From positions 62,001 to 126,000 of the forward strand of contig NZ_FNOZ01000010.1 in assembly GCF_900107175.1 (NCBI RefSeq): a stretch of 64,000 nucleotides of DNA, given 5' to 3'. This document shows, in pieces, positions 33,175 to 44,316 of the stretch. The position numbers were made by a program, and so were the translations under genes. The stretch's first letter is position 1. The number at the start of each line of letters is the position of its first letter. Origin of the DNA: Modestobacter sp. DSM 44400. GTDB lineage: Bacteria > Actinomycetota > Actinomycetes > Mycobacteriales > Geodermatophilaceae. A model generated the notes under the pieces. That model saw only the letters and a list, made by a program, of their open reading frames with translations, did no database searches and was not told the origin of the DNA.

Positions 33175-36100
33175 TCAGTCGCCGGCGCCGGCGCGGGCCA
33201 CCCAGAACAGGGAGCCATGCGGCCCCTCGATCCCGGCGCCGTCGCCGGCCTGACCGGCGTGCACGGTGGTGGTCAGGACCTCACCCGCCAGCTGGTCGGC
33301 GCGCTCGCTGAGCGCCTGGGCCACCGCACCGTCGGCGGTCCACCACAGCTCGATCCGGTCGCTGACCGCCAGGCCCGCGTTCTTGCGGGCCTCCTGGACC
33401 AGCCGGACCACCTCGCGCATCAGGCCGGCACGCTCCAGCTCTGGGGTGAGCGTGAGGTCCAGCGCCACGGTCAGGCCACCGGCCGAGGCCACCGTCCAGC
33501 CCTCGCGCGGGGTCTCGGTGACCACCAGGTCGCCGTCCTCGAGCGGGACCGTTGCGCCGTCCACCTGCACGGTGGCGGCGCCGGCCCGGTAGGCGGCGAC
33601 GAGGTCGGCGGCGTCGGCGGCGGCCACCGCGGCGGCGACAACCTGGACCTGCTTGCCCAGCCGGCGTCCGACGGCGCGGAAGTCGACCTTCGCCGACACG
33701 TCGACCAGCCCTCCGACCACCGCCGACAGCTCGGTCAGCTCGGCGACGTTGAGCTCGTCGGCGACCTCGGCGACCAGGTCCCGCGGGAGTTGCGCCCACC
33801 CGGGGGCGGCGACCAGGGCGCGGGCCAGCGGCTGCCGCGTGCGTGCTTTGGCGGCGGTGCGCGCCGAGCGGCCCAGCTCGACCAGCCGGCGGACCAGCGC
33901 CATCTGCTCGACCAGCGCGTCGTCCCGGGCCGCCGCGTCCACGGCGGGCCAGCTGGCCAGGTGCACGGAGTCGACGGCGTCGGCCGTCCCGGGTGACACC
34001 GCGGTGCTCCAGACCCGCTCGGTGACGAAGGGGGTGAAGGGGGCCATCAGCCGGGTGAGGCCGTCGAGCACCTCGTGCAGGGTGGCCATCGCTGCCGGGT
34101 CGCCGTCCCAGAACCGGCGCCGGCTGCGCCGGACGTACCAGTTGGACAGGTCGTCGACGAAGCCGGCGAGCAGCCGCCCGGCGGTCTGGGTGTCGAAGGA
34201 CTCCAGCGCGTCGGTCACCCCGGCGGTCACCGAGGCGAGCTCGGCCAGCGCCCAACGGTCCAGCAGCGACCGGTCCGCGCGGGCGGGCGCCGGCGTGGAC
34301 TGCGGGTCCCAGCCGTTGGTCTCGGCGTACAGGGTGAAGAAGCTGGCGGTGTTCCAGTAGGTGAGCAGCACCTTGCGGACCACCTCGGACAGCGTCTCGT
34401 GGCCGACCCGGCGGGCCGACCACGGTGAGCCGCCGGCCAGCATGAACCAGCGGACGGCGTCCGCGCCGTGCCGGTCCATCAGCGGGATCGGCTCGAGGAT
34501 GTTGCCCAGGTGCTTGCTCATCTTCCGGCCGTCGTCGGCCAGGATGTGGCCCAGGCACAGCACGCTCTCGTAGGAGCTGCGCTCGAAGACCAGCGTGCCG
34601 ATCGCCATCAGCGTGTAGAACCAGCCGCGGGTCTGGTCGATCGCCTCGGCGATGAACTGCGCCGGGTAGGCCGCCTGGAACTCGGCCTCGTTCTCGTGCG
34701 GCGCGCCCCACTGGGCGAACGGCATCGAGCCGGAGTCGTACCAGGCGTCGATGACCTGGCGGACCCGGCGGTAGGTGCCCTCCTCCCCGGGCACCGCGAA
34801 GGTGATCTCATCGATGAACGGCCGGTGCGGGTCCAGGCCGGCGAGGTCGGTGCCGGTCAGCTCCGACAGCTCGGCCAGCGACCCGACCACCACCATCCGG
34901 CTCGGGTCGGCGTCGTTGCGCCAGATCGGCAGCGGCGTGCCCCAGTAGCGATCCCGGGACAGCGCCCAGTCGACGTTGTTGCGCAGCCAGTCGCCGTACC
35001 GGCCCCACTGGACGTTCTCCGGGTGCCAGGAGGTCTTCTCGTTCTCGGCGAGCAGCTGGTCCTTGATCGCGCTGGTGCGGATGTACCAGGAGGGCTGCGC
35101 GTAGTACATCAGCGGCGTGTGGCAGCGCCAGCAGTGCGGATAGCTGTGCTCGTAGCGCAGCTCGCGGTACAGCACCCCGCGCTCGGCGAGGTCGGCGACC
35201 AGCCGGGAGTCGGCGGACTTGAAGAAGTGGCCGCCGACCAGCGGCACCTCGGGCAGGAAGTGGCCGCTGGCGTCGATCGGGTTGACCACCGGCAGGCCGT
35301 ATCCGCGGCACACGGCGAGATCGTCGGCGCCGAAGGCGGGGGACTGGTGTACCAGGCCGGTGCCGTCCGCCGTGGTCACGTAGTCGGCGAGGACGACGTA
35401 GTGCGCGTCGGTCGGCTGTCCGGACTCGTCGGTGGGGAACTCCACGAGCTCGAAGGGGCGCTGGTAGTGCACGAACTCCCAGTCCCGGCCGGAGGTGCGC
35501 GCCAGCACCTCCACGTCGGCGTCCCCGAACACCGCGCCGACCAGCGGCTCGGCGACGACCAGGATGTCCTCGCCGGACCGCACGACGGAGTAGGTGACCT
35601 CGGGGTTGACCGCGACGGCGGTGTTGGACGGCAGGGTCCAGGGGGTCGTCGTCCAGACCAGCAGGTCGGCCCGGCCGGCCCACTCGCCGCTGGTGACCGG
35701 TAGCCGGACGTACACTGACGGGTCGGTGATCGACTCGTAGCCCTGGGCGACCTCGTGGTCGGACAGACCCGTGCCGCACCGCGGGCAGTAGGGCGCCACC
35801 CGGTGGTCCTCGACCAGCAGCCCCTTGTCGAAGACCTGCTTGAGGGACCACCAGACGCTCTGGATGTAGCTGGAGTCCATGGTCCGGTACGCGGTCGACA
35901 TGTCGACCCAGTAGCCCATCCGGTCGGTCAGCTCGGCGAAGGCGTCGACGTGCCGCTCCACCGACTCCCGGCACTTGGCGTTGAACTCGGCGATGCCGAA
36001 CCGCTCGATGTCGGGCTTGCCGGCGAAGCCGAGCTCCTGCTCCACGGCGATCTCCACCGGCAGGCCGTGGCAGTCCCAGCCGGCCCGGCGGGGCACGTGC

Positions 36101-36378
36101 CAGCCCTGCATCGTCTTGAACCGGGGAAAGACGTCCTTGAAGGCACGGGCCTCGATGTGGTGGGTGCCCGGCCGGCCGTTGGCGGTCGGCGGCCCCTCGT
36201 AGAAGACCCACTGCGGCTTGTCGGCCGAGCCCTCGAGCGTGCGGGCGAAGACCTTGCCGGCCTCCCACTGCTCGAGGACCTCGTGCTCGAGGGCAGGGAG
36301 GTCGACCTGCGGGGGGAGTGCCCGGAACGGGCTCTGGTGTTCGGGCTGTGCGGCGGGGCTGCTCACGAGGTCCATCAT
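33175..36378 (-). CDS. ileS: isoleucyl-tRNA synthetase (IleS2-like, about 1067 aa)
   Basis: A class I aminoacyl-tRNA synthetase. The HIGH equivalent is [11 protein letters not shown], the editing (CP1) domain holds [12 protein letters not shown] and [13 protein letters not shown], and the KMSKS loop is [12 protein letters not shown]. The length and this motif form match the longer, eukaryote-like IleS2 group, which lacks the C-terminal zinc finger of E. coli IleS; that group is often mupirocin-tolerant. It charges tRNA-Ile in the cytosol. Starts at two consecutive ATG codons (36378 or 36375) and a GTG (36366) are all possible. Read toward the divIVA side. Confidence 0.96.
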   Translation of the reverse strand: MMDLVSSPAAQPEHQSPFRALPPQVDLPALEHEVLEQWEAGKVFARTLEGSADKPQWVFYEGPPTANGRPGTHHIEARAFKDVFPRFKTMQGWHVPRRAGWDCHGLPVEIAVEQELGFAGKPDIERFGIAEFNAKCRESVERHVDAFAELTDRMGYWVDMSTAYRTMDSSYIQSVWWSLKQVFDKGLLVEDHRVAPYCPRCGTGLSDHEVAQGYESITDPSVYVRLPVTSGEWAGRADLLVWTTTPWTLPSNTAVAVNPEVTYSVVRSGEDILVVAEPLVGAVFGDADVEVLARTSGRDWEFVHYQRPFELVEFPTDESGQPTDAHYVVLADYVTTADGTGLVHQSPAFGADDLAVCRGYGLPVVNPIDASGHFLPEVPLVGGHFFKSADSRLVADLAERGVLYRELRYEHSYPHCWRCHTPLMYYAQPSWYIRTSAIKDQLLAENEKTSWHPENVQWGRYGDWLRNNVDWALSRDRYWGTPLPIWRNDADPSRMVVVGSLAELSELTGTDLAGLDPHRPFIDEITFAVPGEEGTYRRVRQVIDAWYDSGSMPFAQWGAPHENEAEFQAAYPAQFIAEAIDQTRGWFYTLMAIGTLVFERSSYESVLCLGHILADDGRKMSKHLGNILEPIPLMDRHGADAVRWFMLAGGSPWSARRVGHETLSEVVRKVLLTYWNTASFFTLYAETNGWDPQSTPAPARADRSLLDRWALAELASVTAGVTDALESFDTQTAGRLLAGFVDDLSNWYVRRSRRRFWDGDPAAMATLHEVLDGLTRLMAPFTPFVTERVWSTAVSPGTADAVDSVHLASWPAVDAAARDDALVEQMALVRRLVELGRSARTAAKARTRQPLARALVAAPGWAQLPRDLVAEVADELNVAELTELSAVVGGLVDVSAKVDFRAVGRRLGKQVQVVAAAVAAADAADLVAAYRAGAATVQVDGATVPLEDGDLVVTETPREGWTVASAGGLTVALDLTLTPELERAGLMREVVRLVQEARKNAGLAVSDRIELWWTADGAVAQALSERADQLAGEVLTTTVHAGQAGDGAGIEGPHGSLFWVARAGAGD

Positions 36379-36492
36379 CCCAGCCGCCGACAAGCGCGCG
36401 GTCGCCCGGATCACCTGCCCTGTGGAGGGCGCCTGTGCCGGAACCCTCACCGGGCGGGCTCACAGGTCGCTGTTGCGGCTAGCGTGGTGAGC

Positions 36493-37158
36493 GTGGTGAG
36501 CGTGCCCGGATCTATCACGCGCGGAACGCTCGCCCTCGCTACCTGCCTGACCCTCGCCAGCTGCGGAGGCTCTGGCCAGCCTGCTGACAGCTCGTCGCAG
36601 GACGGCGGCTCATCGGGCAGCACGATCACGATCAACGGCAATGACGCGCTGACGTGGGGCGACGGGGCGTACGGTGTCGTGCTGGCTCATGGCGCGGCGT
36701 TCGACGCGGCCAGCTGGGCGCAGCAGGCGACCGCGATCGCCGAACAGGGAGCGACGGTGATCGCGGTTGAGGACGTCAGCCCCGCGGCGATCCGGGACGC
36801 GGTCGAGCATCTTCGGGACGCCGGGATCAGCGAGGTCGCCCTGGTCGGCGGCAGCGCCGGCGCCGACGCCATCCTCGACCTCGCGAGCCGGGAGCCGGAC
36901 CTCCCCGATCAGCTGATCCTCCTGTCGCCGAACGGGACGGTCGAGGGACTGGGCGAGGAACCCAAGCTCTTCATCGCCAGCGAGGACGAGGCGGTCGCCG
37001 ATGTGTCCAGCGAGCTGGCCGAGTCTGCCCCGGGCGACGAGAACGAGGCGAAGATCCTGCCCGGTTCGGCTCATGCCCAGAACATCTTCGACACCGACCA
37101 GGCGGAGCCGGTCCTGGACGCGATACTCGAGCGGCTGGAGCGCTTCGCGGCACAGTGA
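36493..37158 (+). CDS. lipoprotein with alpha/beta-hydrolase fold
   Basis: A 221-residue protein with a type II signal peptide: TLALATCLTLASCGG, lipobox LASC with Cys24 as the lipidated residue, so it is anchored outside the membrane. After a Ser/Gly-rich linker comes a small alpha/beta-hydrolase: YGVVLAHGAAFD, nucleophile elbow GGSAGAD (Ser121), a probable acidic residue in IASEDEAV, and His in LPGSAHAQN. The substrate is unknown. Several in-frame GTG codons (36484-36502) could start it. A TAGCGT box just before them suggests leaderless transcription. Confidence 0.8.
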   Translation: MVSVPGSITRGTLALATCLTLASCGGSGQPADSSSQDGGSSGSTITINGNDALTWGDGAYGVVLAHGAAFDAASWAQQATAIAEQGATVIAVEDVSPAAIRDAVEHLRDAGISEVALVGGSAGADAILDLASREPDLPDQLILLSPNGTVEGLGEEPKLFIASEDEAVADVSSELAESAPGDENEAKILPGSAHAQNIFDTDQAEPVLDAILERLERFAAQ

Positions 37159-37331
37159 ATTCGCGGCACCCGTGAAAGAGCCTTCCGGGGCGGGCCAGCA
37201 CCCCGCTGACCTACGGCGTTCCGGCGAGCCGTCAGGCTACTGGTACATGCCTGGCCGACTATGGCAGCTGAGCGAGGAAGGGATCAACCACGCCGCGGAA
37301 CGACTCGGGTCGCTCGACCCACGGATGGTGG

Positions 37332-37411
37332 CCGCAGTGCTCGATCACCGCAGTGCTCGATCACCGCAGTGCTCGATCACCGCAGTGCTCGATCACCGCA
37401 GTGCTCGATCA
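37332..37411 (+). repeat. 16-bp tandem repeat, five perfect copies
   Basis: CCGCAGTGCTCGATCA is repeated five times without a mismatch. Since 16 is not a multiple of three, each copy shifts frame, and expansion would destroy any gene across it. Perfect identity implies recent expansion, so copy number probably varies between strains. Confidence 0.95.
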
Positions 37412-37740
37412 CCGCGGCGCGACCGTGGGGGAACGAATCGCTGCGGCGAGGACAGGGCAAGGTCGGTGCTCGCGTCCTGCGCGCCGGCGACGCCAGCGTC
37501 GGTGCAAGCATCCGGTCCAGCTGATCTGTCAGGTCATCGGGTGGCTGAGAGACCAACACTGCGGCTGGCTCGCCGTTTGCGGGTGATGTCCACGTGCTCG
37601 TGGGTGGTGGCGATGGCGGATACGAGTTCGGACAGCCGCGCCTTGGCGGCCGTGACGTTCACCCTCTGCGACCCGGTTCGAATTCCAGTCCGGTGGGGCG
37701 CGGCAATCGGTTGGTGACTCTGTTCGTGCACGTTCGTCAT
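37377..37740 (-). pseudogene. Phd/YefM-type antitoxin gene with a +1 frameshift
   Basis: The N-terminal frame contains VNVTAAKARLSELVSAIA and THEHVDITR, the signature of Phd/YefM antitoxins (helix-strand DNA-binding domain plus the ITRNGxPAAVL strand). It then runs out of frame after ITRK. The other frame continues NGEPAAVLVSQPPDDLTDQLDRM, so one extra A in CGCAAACGG near 37578 breaks it. No toxin gene is seen on either side. The tail beyond LDRM is not typical of the family. A GGTTCC/GGAACC inverted repeat lies just before the presumed ATG and could have been the antitoxin operator. Confidence 0.65.
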
Positions 37741-37884
37741 GGTTCCCGCGGCGGAACCGTTGGGTGCCCGGTGTGGCAGGTGATCGAGGCCTGCCCGACC
37801 ACCAGCGGGCTGGGACAAGATCGTTGTTCGCCGTCAGACTCGGACGCGGAGGTGGCCTGCTCATCGTCGTCACCGGACAGGTCC

Positions 37885-37929
37885 CTCCCGGATATGTCCT
37901 GCTACGGGAGACTGCCCCCATGAGGGGGC
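37885..37929 (+). promoter_or_regulatory. paired hairpins over the antiporter ribosome binding site
   Basis: Two consecutive stems are visible: CTCCCG/CGGGAG (37885-37910), and GCCCCC-ATGA-GGGGGC (37914-37929). The second stem ends four bases before the GTG start, and its 3' arm is the only G-rich stretch that could serve as Shine-Dalgarno. The gene may therefore be controlled at translation. I could not match it to a named riboswitch. Confidence 0.5.
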
Positions 37930-37933
37930 GCGG

Positions 37934-39445
<1,512 letters not shown>

Positions 39446-39458
39446 GCAAGTGCACTGA

Positions 39459-39484
39459 CCACGCGGTCCGGACGACCGCTGTGG
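39459..39484. terminator. hairpin between antiporter and mqo
   Basis: CCACGCGGTC pairs with GACCGC-T-GTGG around a short loop, with one bulged base. It lies between two convergent genes and could end both transcripts. Confidence 0.5.
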
Positions 39485-39597
39485 CCTGCCGGCGCGGGGG
39501 CCGGAGGTTTCCCGCTGGCCGGGCTCGCAGCAGCTCAGCGCAGCTGGGGAACGGCTGCTGGCCGCGGTGTCGTCCGGAGGACGACGAGGTGCTCAGC

Positions 39598-41079
39598 TCA
39601 GCCGTTGAGCTCCAGCGTGCGCATCGTCTCCTCGCGGACGTCGGCCAGCAGCACGGGCTCGGTGGAGAGCTTGTGTCCGTAGGAGGGGATGGCCTCCTGG
39701 ATCAGCGGGCGCCAGGTGTCCACCCGGTCGGGGAAGCAGCGCTCGAGCAGGTTGAGCATGGCCGCGACGGCGGTGGAGGCGCCGGGGGAGGCGCCCAGCA
39801 GGCCGGCGATCGAGCCCTCGCCGCCCACGACGAGCTCGGTGCCGAACTGGAGCACGCCATGGCCGGCCGGGTCCTTCTTGATGACCTGCACGCGCTGCCC
39901 GGCGGTGATGAGTTCCCAGTCGCGCTGCTCGGCCAGCGGCACGAAGTCGGTCAGCGAGGCGTGCCGCGCCTTGCGGGACTGCAGCACCTGGCCGATCAGG
40001 TACCTGGTCAGCGGAATGTTGTCCCGGCCGACCCCCAGCATCGAGCCGAGGTTGTTCGGCCGCACGGACTTGGGCAGGTCCCAGAACGAGCCGGCCTTGA
40101 GGAATCTGGGGGAGAAACCGGCATAGGGGCCGAAGAGCAGCGACTGGTCGTTGTCGATGTTGCGCAGGTCCAGGTGCGGCACCGACATGGGCGGCGCGCC
40201 GACCGCAGCCTGGCCGTAGACCTTGGCCTGGTGGCGGGTGACCAGCTCCGGCGAGCGGGTGCGCAGGAACTGACCGCTGACCGGGAACCCGCCGAAGCCG
40301 CGGATCTCGCGGATGCCGGACCGCTGCAGCAGCGGCAGCGCGCCGCCGCCGGCGCCGACGAAGACGAAGCGGGTGCGGACGGTGCGGCGCTCGTCGGTGC
40401 GGGTGTCGCGGGCGGTGACCGTCCAGCGGCCGTCGCGCTCGCGCCGTAGGTCCTCGACCCGGTGGTCGGTGTGCACGTGGACCCCGCGGGCGATGGCCTG
40501 GTCGAACAGCAGCCGGGTGAGAGCGCCGAAGTCGACGTCGGTGCCGGCGACCGAGCGGGTCGCCGCGGCGATCTGGGCGGGGTCGCGGCCCGCCATCATC
40601 AGCGGGATCCAGGAGTTCAGCTCCGCGGTGTCCTCGGTGTACTCCAGCCCGGCGAACAGCGGCTGGGCGGCGAGTGCCTCGTGGCGGGCGCGCATGTAGC
40701 TGCGGCCGGCCCCCCCGGTGACGAAGCTGACGTGCGGCACGGAGGTGATGAAGTCCTTGGGCGAGCCGGTCAGCCCGGCGTGCACGAGGGAGGACCAGAA
40801 CTGCCGGGACAGCTGGAACTGCTCGTTGATCGTGACGGCCTTCGTGGTATCCACCCGGCCGTTGGGGCTGGCCGGCGTGTAGTTCAGCTCGCACAGGGCC
40901 GAGTGGCCGGTGCCGGCGTTGTTCCACGGGTCGGAGCTCTCCCCGGCCACCAGCGGCCCGGACTCGAAGACCGTGACGGTCCAGTCGGGGGCCACGACAC
41001 CGAGCAGTGCGCTCAGGGTGGCGCTCATGATGCCGCCACCGACCAGCACTACGTCGGGGTTCGCGGAATCCTCGGTCAC
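39598..41079 (-). CDS. mqo: malate:quinone oxidoreductase
   Basis: A 493-residue FAD-dependent dehydrogenase. The dinucleotide-binding motif VVLVGGGIMSATLSALL is at the N-terminus, followed by FESGPLVAGESSDPWNNAGTGHSALCELNYTP, the family signature, and VFVGAGGGALPLLQ. It oxidises malate to oxaloacetate at the membrane and passes electrons to quinone. The GTG start has a GGAGGCAG ribosome binding site. Confidence 0.96.
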   Translation of the reverse strand: MTEDSANPDVVLVGGGIMSATLSALLGVVAPDWTVTVFESGPLVAGESSDPWNNAGTGHSALCELNYTPASPNGRVDTTKAVTINEQFQLSRQFWSSLVHAGLTGSPKDFITSVPHVSFVTGGAGRSYMRARHEALAAQPLFAGLEYTEDTAELNSWIPLMMAGRDPAQIAAATRSVAGTDVDFGALTRLLFDQAIARGVHVHTDHRVEDLRRERDGRWTVTARDTRTDERRTVRTRFVFVGAGGGALPLLQRSGIREIRGFGGFPVSGQFLRTRSPELVTRHQAKVYGQAAVGAPPMSVPHLDLRNIDNDQSLLFGPYAGFSPRFLKAGSFWDLPKSVRPNNLGSMLGVGRDNIPLTRYLIGQVLQSRKARHASLTDFVPLAEQRDWELITAGQRVQVIKKDPAGHGVLQFGTELVVGGEGSIAGLLGASPGASTAVAAMLNLLERCFPDRVDTWRPLIQEAIPSYGHKLSTEPVLLADVREETMRTLELNG

Positions 41080-41389
41080 GATCTGCCTCCAAGCTCAGGA
41101 CGTCTCGTCCCCATCGTCGTCCGAGCGTCGGGTCCCGATGCCCCAGAACGATGTGATGAGGGCCTCCCGGCCGCATGAGATGTGTCACACGATCGGCCCG
41201 GCCGACCACTGACCTGCGGTTCCGCAGGCCCACCGGTCGCCGGTGCAGTGCCTACCCAGCTCGGCGGTCGCTGACCCCTGCCCGTTCCCCGGGGCGCGTC
41301 CCCGGTGCGTTCCGGGCTGCGCCGCAGGACGGCGCGGCTATCGTCCTCGGCGACGTGGCGGTAGGCGCCGCGAGTTCGGAGGGGCGACG
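41080..41389. other. 310-bp divergent intergenic region (mqo / lspA)
   Basis: No gene is seen. A TGTGTCACA palindrome lies near 41174, about 95 bases before the mqo start. A TATCGT box at 41339-41344 could be the -10 of lspA. Short inverted repeats such as CTGCGGTTCCGCAG occur near 41214. Confidence 0.45.
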
Positions 41390-41980
41390 CTGTCCGACCA
41401 GCCCGAGCCACCGACCCCGTCGCCGGCTCCCGCCACCGGCCCCGCGCGGCGCCCGCGCACGCGGCTGCTGCTCGGCATCGCCGCCGCCGTCCTGGCTGTC
41501 GACCTGGTCAGCAAGCTGGTCGTGGTCGCCACCATCGACCGGGGTGACAACCTCCGGCTGCTCGGGGGACTGGTCTACCTCACCTACACCCGCAACACCG
41601 GCGCGGCGTTCAGCTTCGCCCAGGGCTTCACCATCGTCTTCACCCTGGTCGCGGTCGTCGTGGCCGTGGTCATCGTGCGCACCGCTCGGCGGCTGTTCTC
41701 CGTCGGGTGGGCGGTGGCGCTGGGGCTGGTCCTCGGCGGCGCCCTGGGAAATCTGGTCGACCGGGTGTTCCGGTCCCCGGGCTTCCTGCGCGGCGGCGTC
41801 GTGGACTTCATCTCCGTCTTCGGGCCCAACGGCGAGAAGTATCCGATCTTCAACCTCGCCGACTCCGCCATCGTCTGCGGCGGCGTGCTCGGCGCCCTCC
41901 TCGCCTTCCGCGGCATCGAGTTCGACGGCAGCCGCGGCCGCACGGACGACGGGCCCCGGGACGACGCCGTACCCGTCTGA
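41390..41980 (+). CDS. lspA: lipoprotein signal peptidase II
   Basis: A 196-residue membrane aspartic protease with four helices. The catalytic aspartates are Asp124 in GNLVDRVF and Asp158 in FNLADSAI, and [13 protein letters not shown] is the third conserved box. It removes signal peptides from lipidated prolipoproteins. No ATG or GTG is available near the family's usual start. A GGAGGGG ribosome binding site stands five bases before a CTG, so CTG (before [10 protein letters not shown]) is the likely start codon. Confidence 0.9.
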   Translation: MSDQPEPPTPSPAPATGPARRPRTRLLLGIAAAVLAVDLVSKLVVVATIDRGDNLRLLGGLVYLTYTRNTGAAFSFAQGFTIVFTLVAVVVAVVIVRTARRLFSVGWAVALGLVLGGALGNLVDRVFRSPGFLRGGVVDFISVFGPNGEKYPIFNLADSAIVCGGVLGALLAFRGIEFDGSRGRTDDGPRDDAVPV

Positions 41981-42026
41981 GCCTGCCTCGGCCAGGGTGT
42001 CGGGGGGTGCGGTCACAATGGGCCCC

Positions 42027-42980
42027 GTGACCAGCAGCCTCAGCCCGGGGACCCCCGGTGAGCACCGCGCGTTGCCGGTGCCCGACGGTCTCGAGGGCCA
42101 GCGGGTCGACCAGGCGCTGTCCCGGCTGTTCGGGCTGACCCGGACCGTCGCGGCCGAGCTCGCCGATGCCGGGCTCGTGGTCGTCGACGGCCGCGCCCGC
42201 GGCAAGGGTGACCGGCTGTCCGGCGGCAGCTGGCTGGAGGTCGAGCTGCCCGCGTCTCCGGGGGAGCCCGCCGTCCCGGAGCCGGTGGCCGGGATGCACG
42301 TGGTCCACGACGACGACGACATCGTCGTGGTCGACAAGCCCGTGGGCGTGGCCGCGCACGGCAGCCCCGGCTGGAATGGCCCGACCGTCGTCGGCGGCCT
42401 GGCCGCGGCCGGCTACCGCATCTCCACCAGTGGCGCGGCCGAGCGCCAGGGCGTCGTCCACCGGCTGGACGCCGCGACCACCGGCCTGATGGTGGTGGCC
42501 AAGAGCGAGCGCGCCTACACGGTGCTCAAGGCCGCGTTCAAGGAGCGCACGGTCGACAAGGGTTACCACGCACTGGTGCAGGGCCACCCCGACCCCTCGA
42601 AGGGCACGATCGACGCCCCGATCGACCGGCACCCCAAGCACGACTGGCGCTTCGCCGTGGTCACCGGCGGCCGTCCCTCGGTGACCCACTACGAGGTGAT
42701 CGAGGCCTTCCCGGCGGCCAGCCTGGTCGACGTCCACCTGGAGACCGGGCGCACCCACCAGATCCGCGTGCACTTCTCCGCGCTGCGCCACCCCTGCGTC
42801 GGCGACATGACCTACGGCGCCGACCCCACACTGGCCGCCCGCCTCGGGGTCACCCGGCAGTGGCTGCACGCCGTTCGGCTCGGCTTCGCCCACCCGGCCG
42901 ACGGCCACTGGGTGGAGTTCACCAGCGAGTACCCGGTCGATCTGGCCGGCGCGCTGGCCGTGCTGCGCGCCGAGAACTGA
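42027..42980 (+). CDS. rluD: RluD-family pseudouridine synthase
   Basis: A 317-residue protein: N-terminal S4 RNA-binding domain ([18 protein letters not shown]), then the RluA/RluD catalytic core with [13 protein letters not shown], the active-site Asp148 in [10 protein letters not shown], and [12 protein letters not shown]. Members convert uridine to pseudouridine in 23S rRNA helix 69 or related sites. Its place directly after lspA is conserved in actinobacteria. ATG 42018 is an alternative start, but a CACAAT box before GTG 42027 favours the latter. Confidence 0.93.
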   Translation: MTSSLSPGTPGEHRALPVPDGLEGQRVDQALSRLFGLTRTVAAELADAGLVVVDGRARGKGDRLSGGSWLEVELPASPGEPAVPEPVAGMHVVHDDDDIVVVDKPVGVAAHGSPGWNGPTVVGGLAAAGYRISTSGAAERQGVVHRLDAATTGLMVVAKSERAYTVLKAAFKERTVDKGYHALVQGHPDPSKGTIDAPIDRHPKHDWRFAVVTGGRPSVTHYEVIEAFPAASLVDVHLETGRTHQIRVHFSALRHPCVGDMTYGADPTLAARLGVTRQWLHAVRLGFAHPADGHWVEFTSEYPVDLAGALAVLRAEN

Positions 42981-42984
42981 GCCC

Positions 42985-43785
42985 ATGACCGCGCTGGCGG
43001 AGGGCCTGGGCGGGTCGTTGCCGCAGTCGCTCGCCGACTGGGGGCCCGCGCAGCTCGCCGCGGTGGTCATCGCCGGCTACCTGGTTGTCGGGGAGCCGTT
43101 CGTCGGCCACGTCCTGCACCGGCGGTTCGAGGGCCGGCTGAAGGTCGACCCGGCCGCCCGCCAGTCGCTCTACCGCCGCCTGCTCGTGCTGGAGTGGGGC
43201 CTGGCGGTCGTGGCCCTGGTGGTGTGGCTGTCCGCGCCGGACGTCGGCGCGCCGCAGGTCGGCCTGGCCTGGCCGCGCCAGTGGCCCGGTCCCGTGACGC
43301 TGGCGGTCTGCCTCGCCCTGCTGGTGCTCGTCGTCCTGTCCACCCGTACGTTGCGCTCGGGCGCGCTGGCCGGACCCCCGCCCCCGGCCCGGCCGGGGGA
43401 GGGACGGCACGCCGAGCCCCCCGGGCACACGACCCTCGCCCTGCTGCCGCGCACCGGCCTGGAGCGCCGGCTGTTCGCCGTCGTGGGCGTGACGGCGGGG
43501 GTGTGCGAGGAGTGGCTCTACCGCGGCTTCTTCCTGGCCGTGGTGGCCGCGCTCGCCCCCGGGCTGCCCGGCGCCCTCCTGGTCCTGGTCGCCGCGGCGG
43601 GGTTCGGGCTGGCGCACGCCTACCAGGGCCCGGGTGGCGTCCTGACCACCGGCGTGCTCGGCGGAGTGCTCGCCGCGGTGTACCTGCAGAGCGGGTCGCT
43701 GCTGCTACCGGTGCTGCTGCACGTGCTCATCGACCTGCGCTTCCTGATCGTGCCGGCCTCCTCGCTGCCGGCGGCGGCCCGATGA
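42985..43785 (+). CDS. CPBP family intramembrane metalloprotease
   Basis: A 266-residue protein with about seven membrane segments. The CPBP (Abi/Rce1-like) motifs are EEWLYRGFF, FGLAHAYQG and HVLIDLR near the C-terminus, which supply the Glu and His metal ligands. Such proteases cleave within the membrane; in other bacteria they mature bacteriocins or give immunity. The substrate is unknown. ATG start four bases after the rluD stop; its own stop overlaps the next, broken gene. Confidence 0.85.
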   Translation: MTALAEGLGGSLPQSLADWGPAQLAAVVIAGYLVVGEPFVGHVLHRRFEGRLKVDPAARQSLYRRLLVLEWGLAVVALVVWLSAPDVGAPQVGLAWPRQWPGPVTLAVCLALLVLVVLSTRTLRSGALAGPPPPARPGEGRHAEPPGHTTLALLPRTGLERRLFAVVGVTAGVCEEWLYRGFFLAVVAALAPGLPGALLVLVAAAGFGLAHAYQGPGGVLTTGVLGGVLAAVYLQSGSLLLPVLLHVLIDLRFLIVPASSLPAAAR

Positions 43786-44179
43786 CCGCGCCGCGCGGCG
43801 TGCTCGCCACCGCCGACGGCCGGCCCGAGGTGGCCGAGCTGCGCCACCGGGCGGGCCGGGGCGGGCGCTGATCGGCCGGATGGCCGCCGAGGCCGCGGTC
43901 CGCGGCCGGGGGCACGGCGCCGCAGTGCGCGCTGCGCTGCACCGCGCCGCGGTCGACGCAGGGCAGCGCAGCGTTGAACTGCACGCCCGGGTGGCCGCCC
44001 GCCGGCTCTACGAGCGGGCCGGCTACACGGCGGTCGGCGGCGAGTACGAGGAGGCCGGGATCACCCACATGACGATGGTCCGCGCGCTGGGCGCCGGGGA
44101 CTCCGGTGCGGGCCCCGCGACGGATGTGACGGATCGGTCCGCGGTGGCGGAGACACGTCGTGTCAGACCCTCGGAGTAG
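43782..44179 (+). pseudogene. ElaA-like GNAT acetyltransferase fragment with a frameshift
   Basis: The C-terminal frame reads ALIGRMAAEA, VELHARVAARRLYERAGY, and ends VGGEYEEAGITHMTMV, which is the typical end of ElaA-type GNAT enzymes. The N-terminal frame from ATG 43782 reads MTAPRGVLATADGRP but stops at 43871 after AGRGGR. One base is missing in the G run near 43864. The acetyl-CoA loop is incomplete and the expected N-terminal 30-40 residues are absent, so this is a decayed gene. The ATG overlaps the CPBP protease stop. Confidence 0.7.
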
Positions 44180-44316
44180 GACCTCCGTAGTGCGAGGATC
44201 GAGTCCGGTCCCCGCACTGCACCGAACGGCCTTCCCCGCCGGTCCGCAGGAGCGACTCGTCCCACCCCGGTCGGGAGGGTGGGCGACAGCACGACCCGTG
44301 AGGAGCACACCGCACC

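Larger units (their letters stand above)
37159..37933. other. 775-bp degenerate stretch between hydrolase and antiporter
   Basis: No intact gene is seen. The stretch holds a 16-bp tandem repeat, an antitoxin-like gene broken by a frameshift on the minus strand, and two hairpins just before the antiporter. On the plus strand a short frame starting at 37246 (WQLSEEGINHAAERLG, LDPRMVAAVL) looks protein-like until the tandem repeat, so another decayed gene may have overlapped here. Confidence 0.6.

Noticed and set aside
36379-36484. T-box riboswitch in the ileS leader
   Set aside because: I looked for the TGGNACCGCG antisequestrator and a specifier loop. Only a partial GCGACCGCG is present and the leader is barely 100 bases, so the evidence is too weak.
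37332-37411. CRISPR array
   Set aside because: The repeats are only 16 bases with no spacers between them, so this is a simple tandem repeat.
37861-37933. ydaO/c-di-AMP or other named riboswitch before the antiporter
   Set aside because: Hairpins are present, but none of the conserved sequence blocks of that class could be matched.
41170-41182. CRP/GlxR site TGTGTCACA upstream of mqo
   Set aside because: Such sites need TGTGA and TCACA six bases apart. Here the halves are fused with one base between, so it was not called as an operator.
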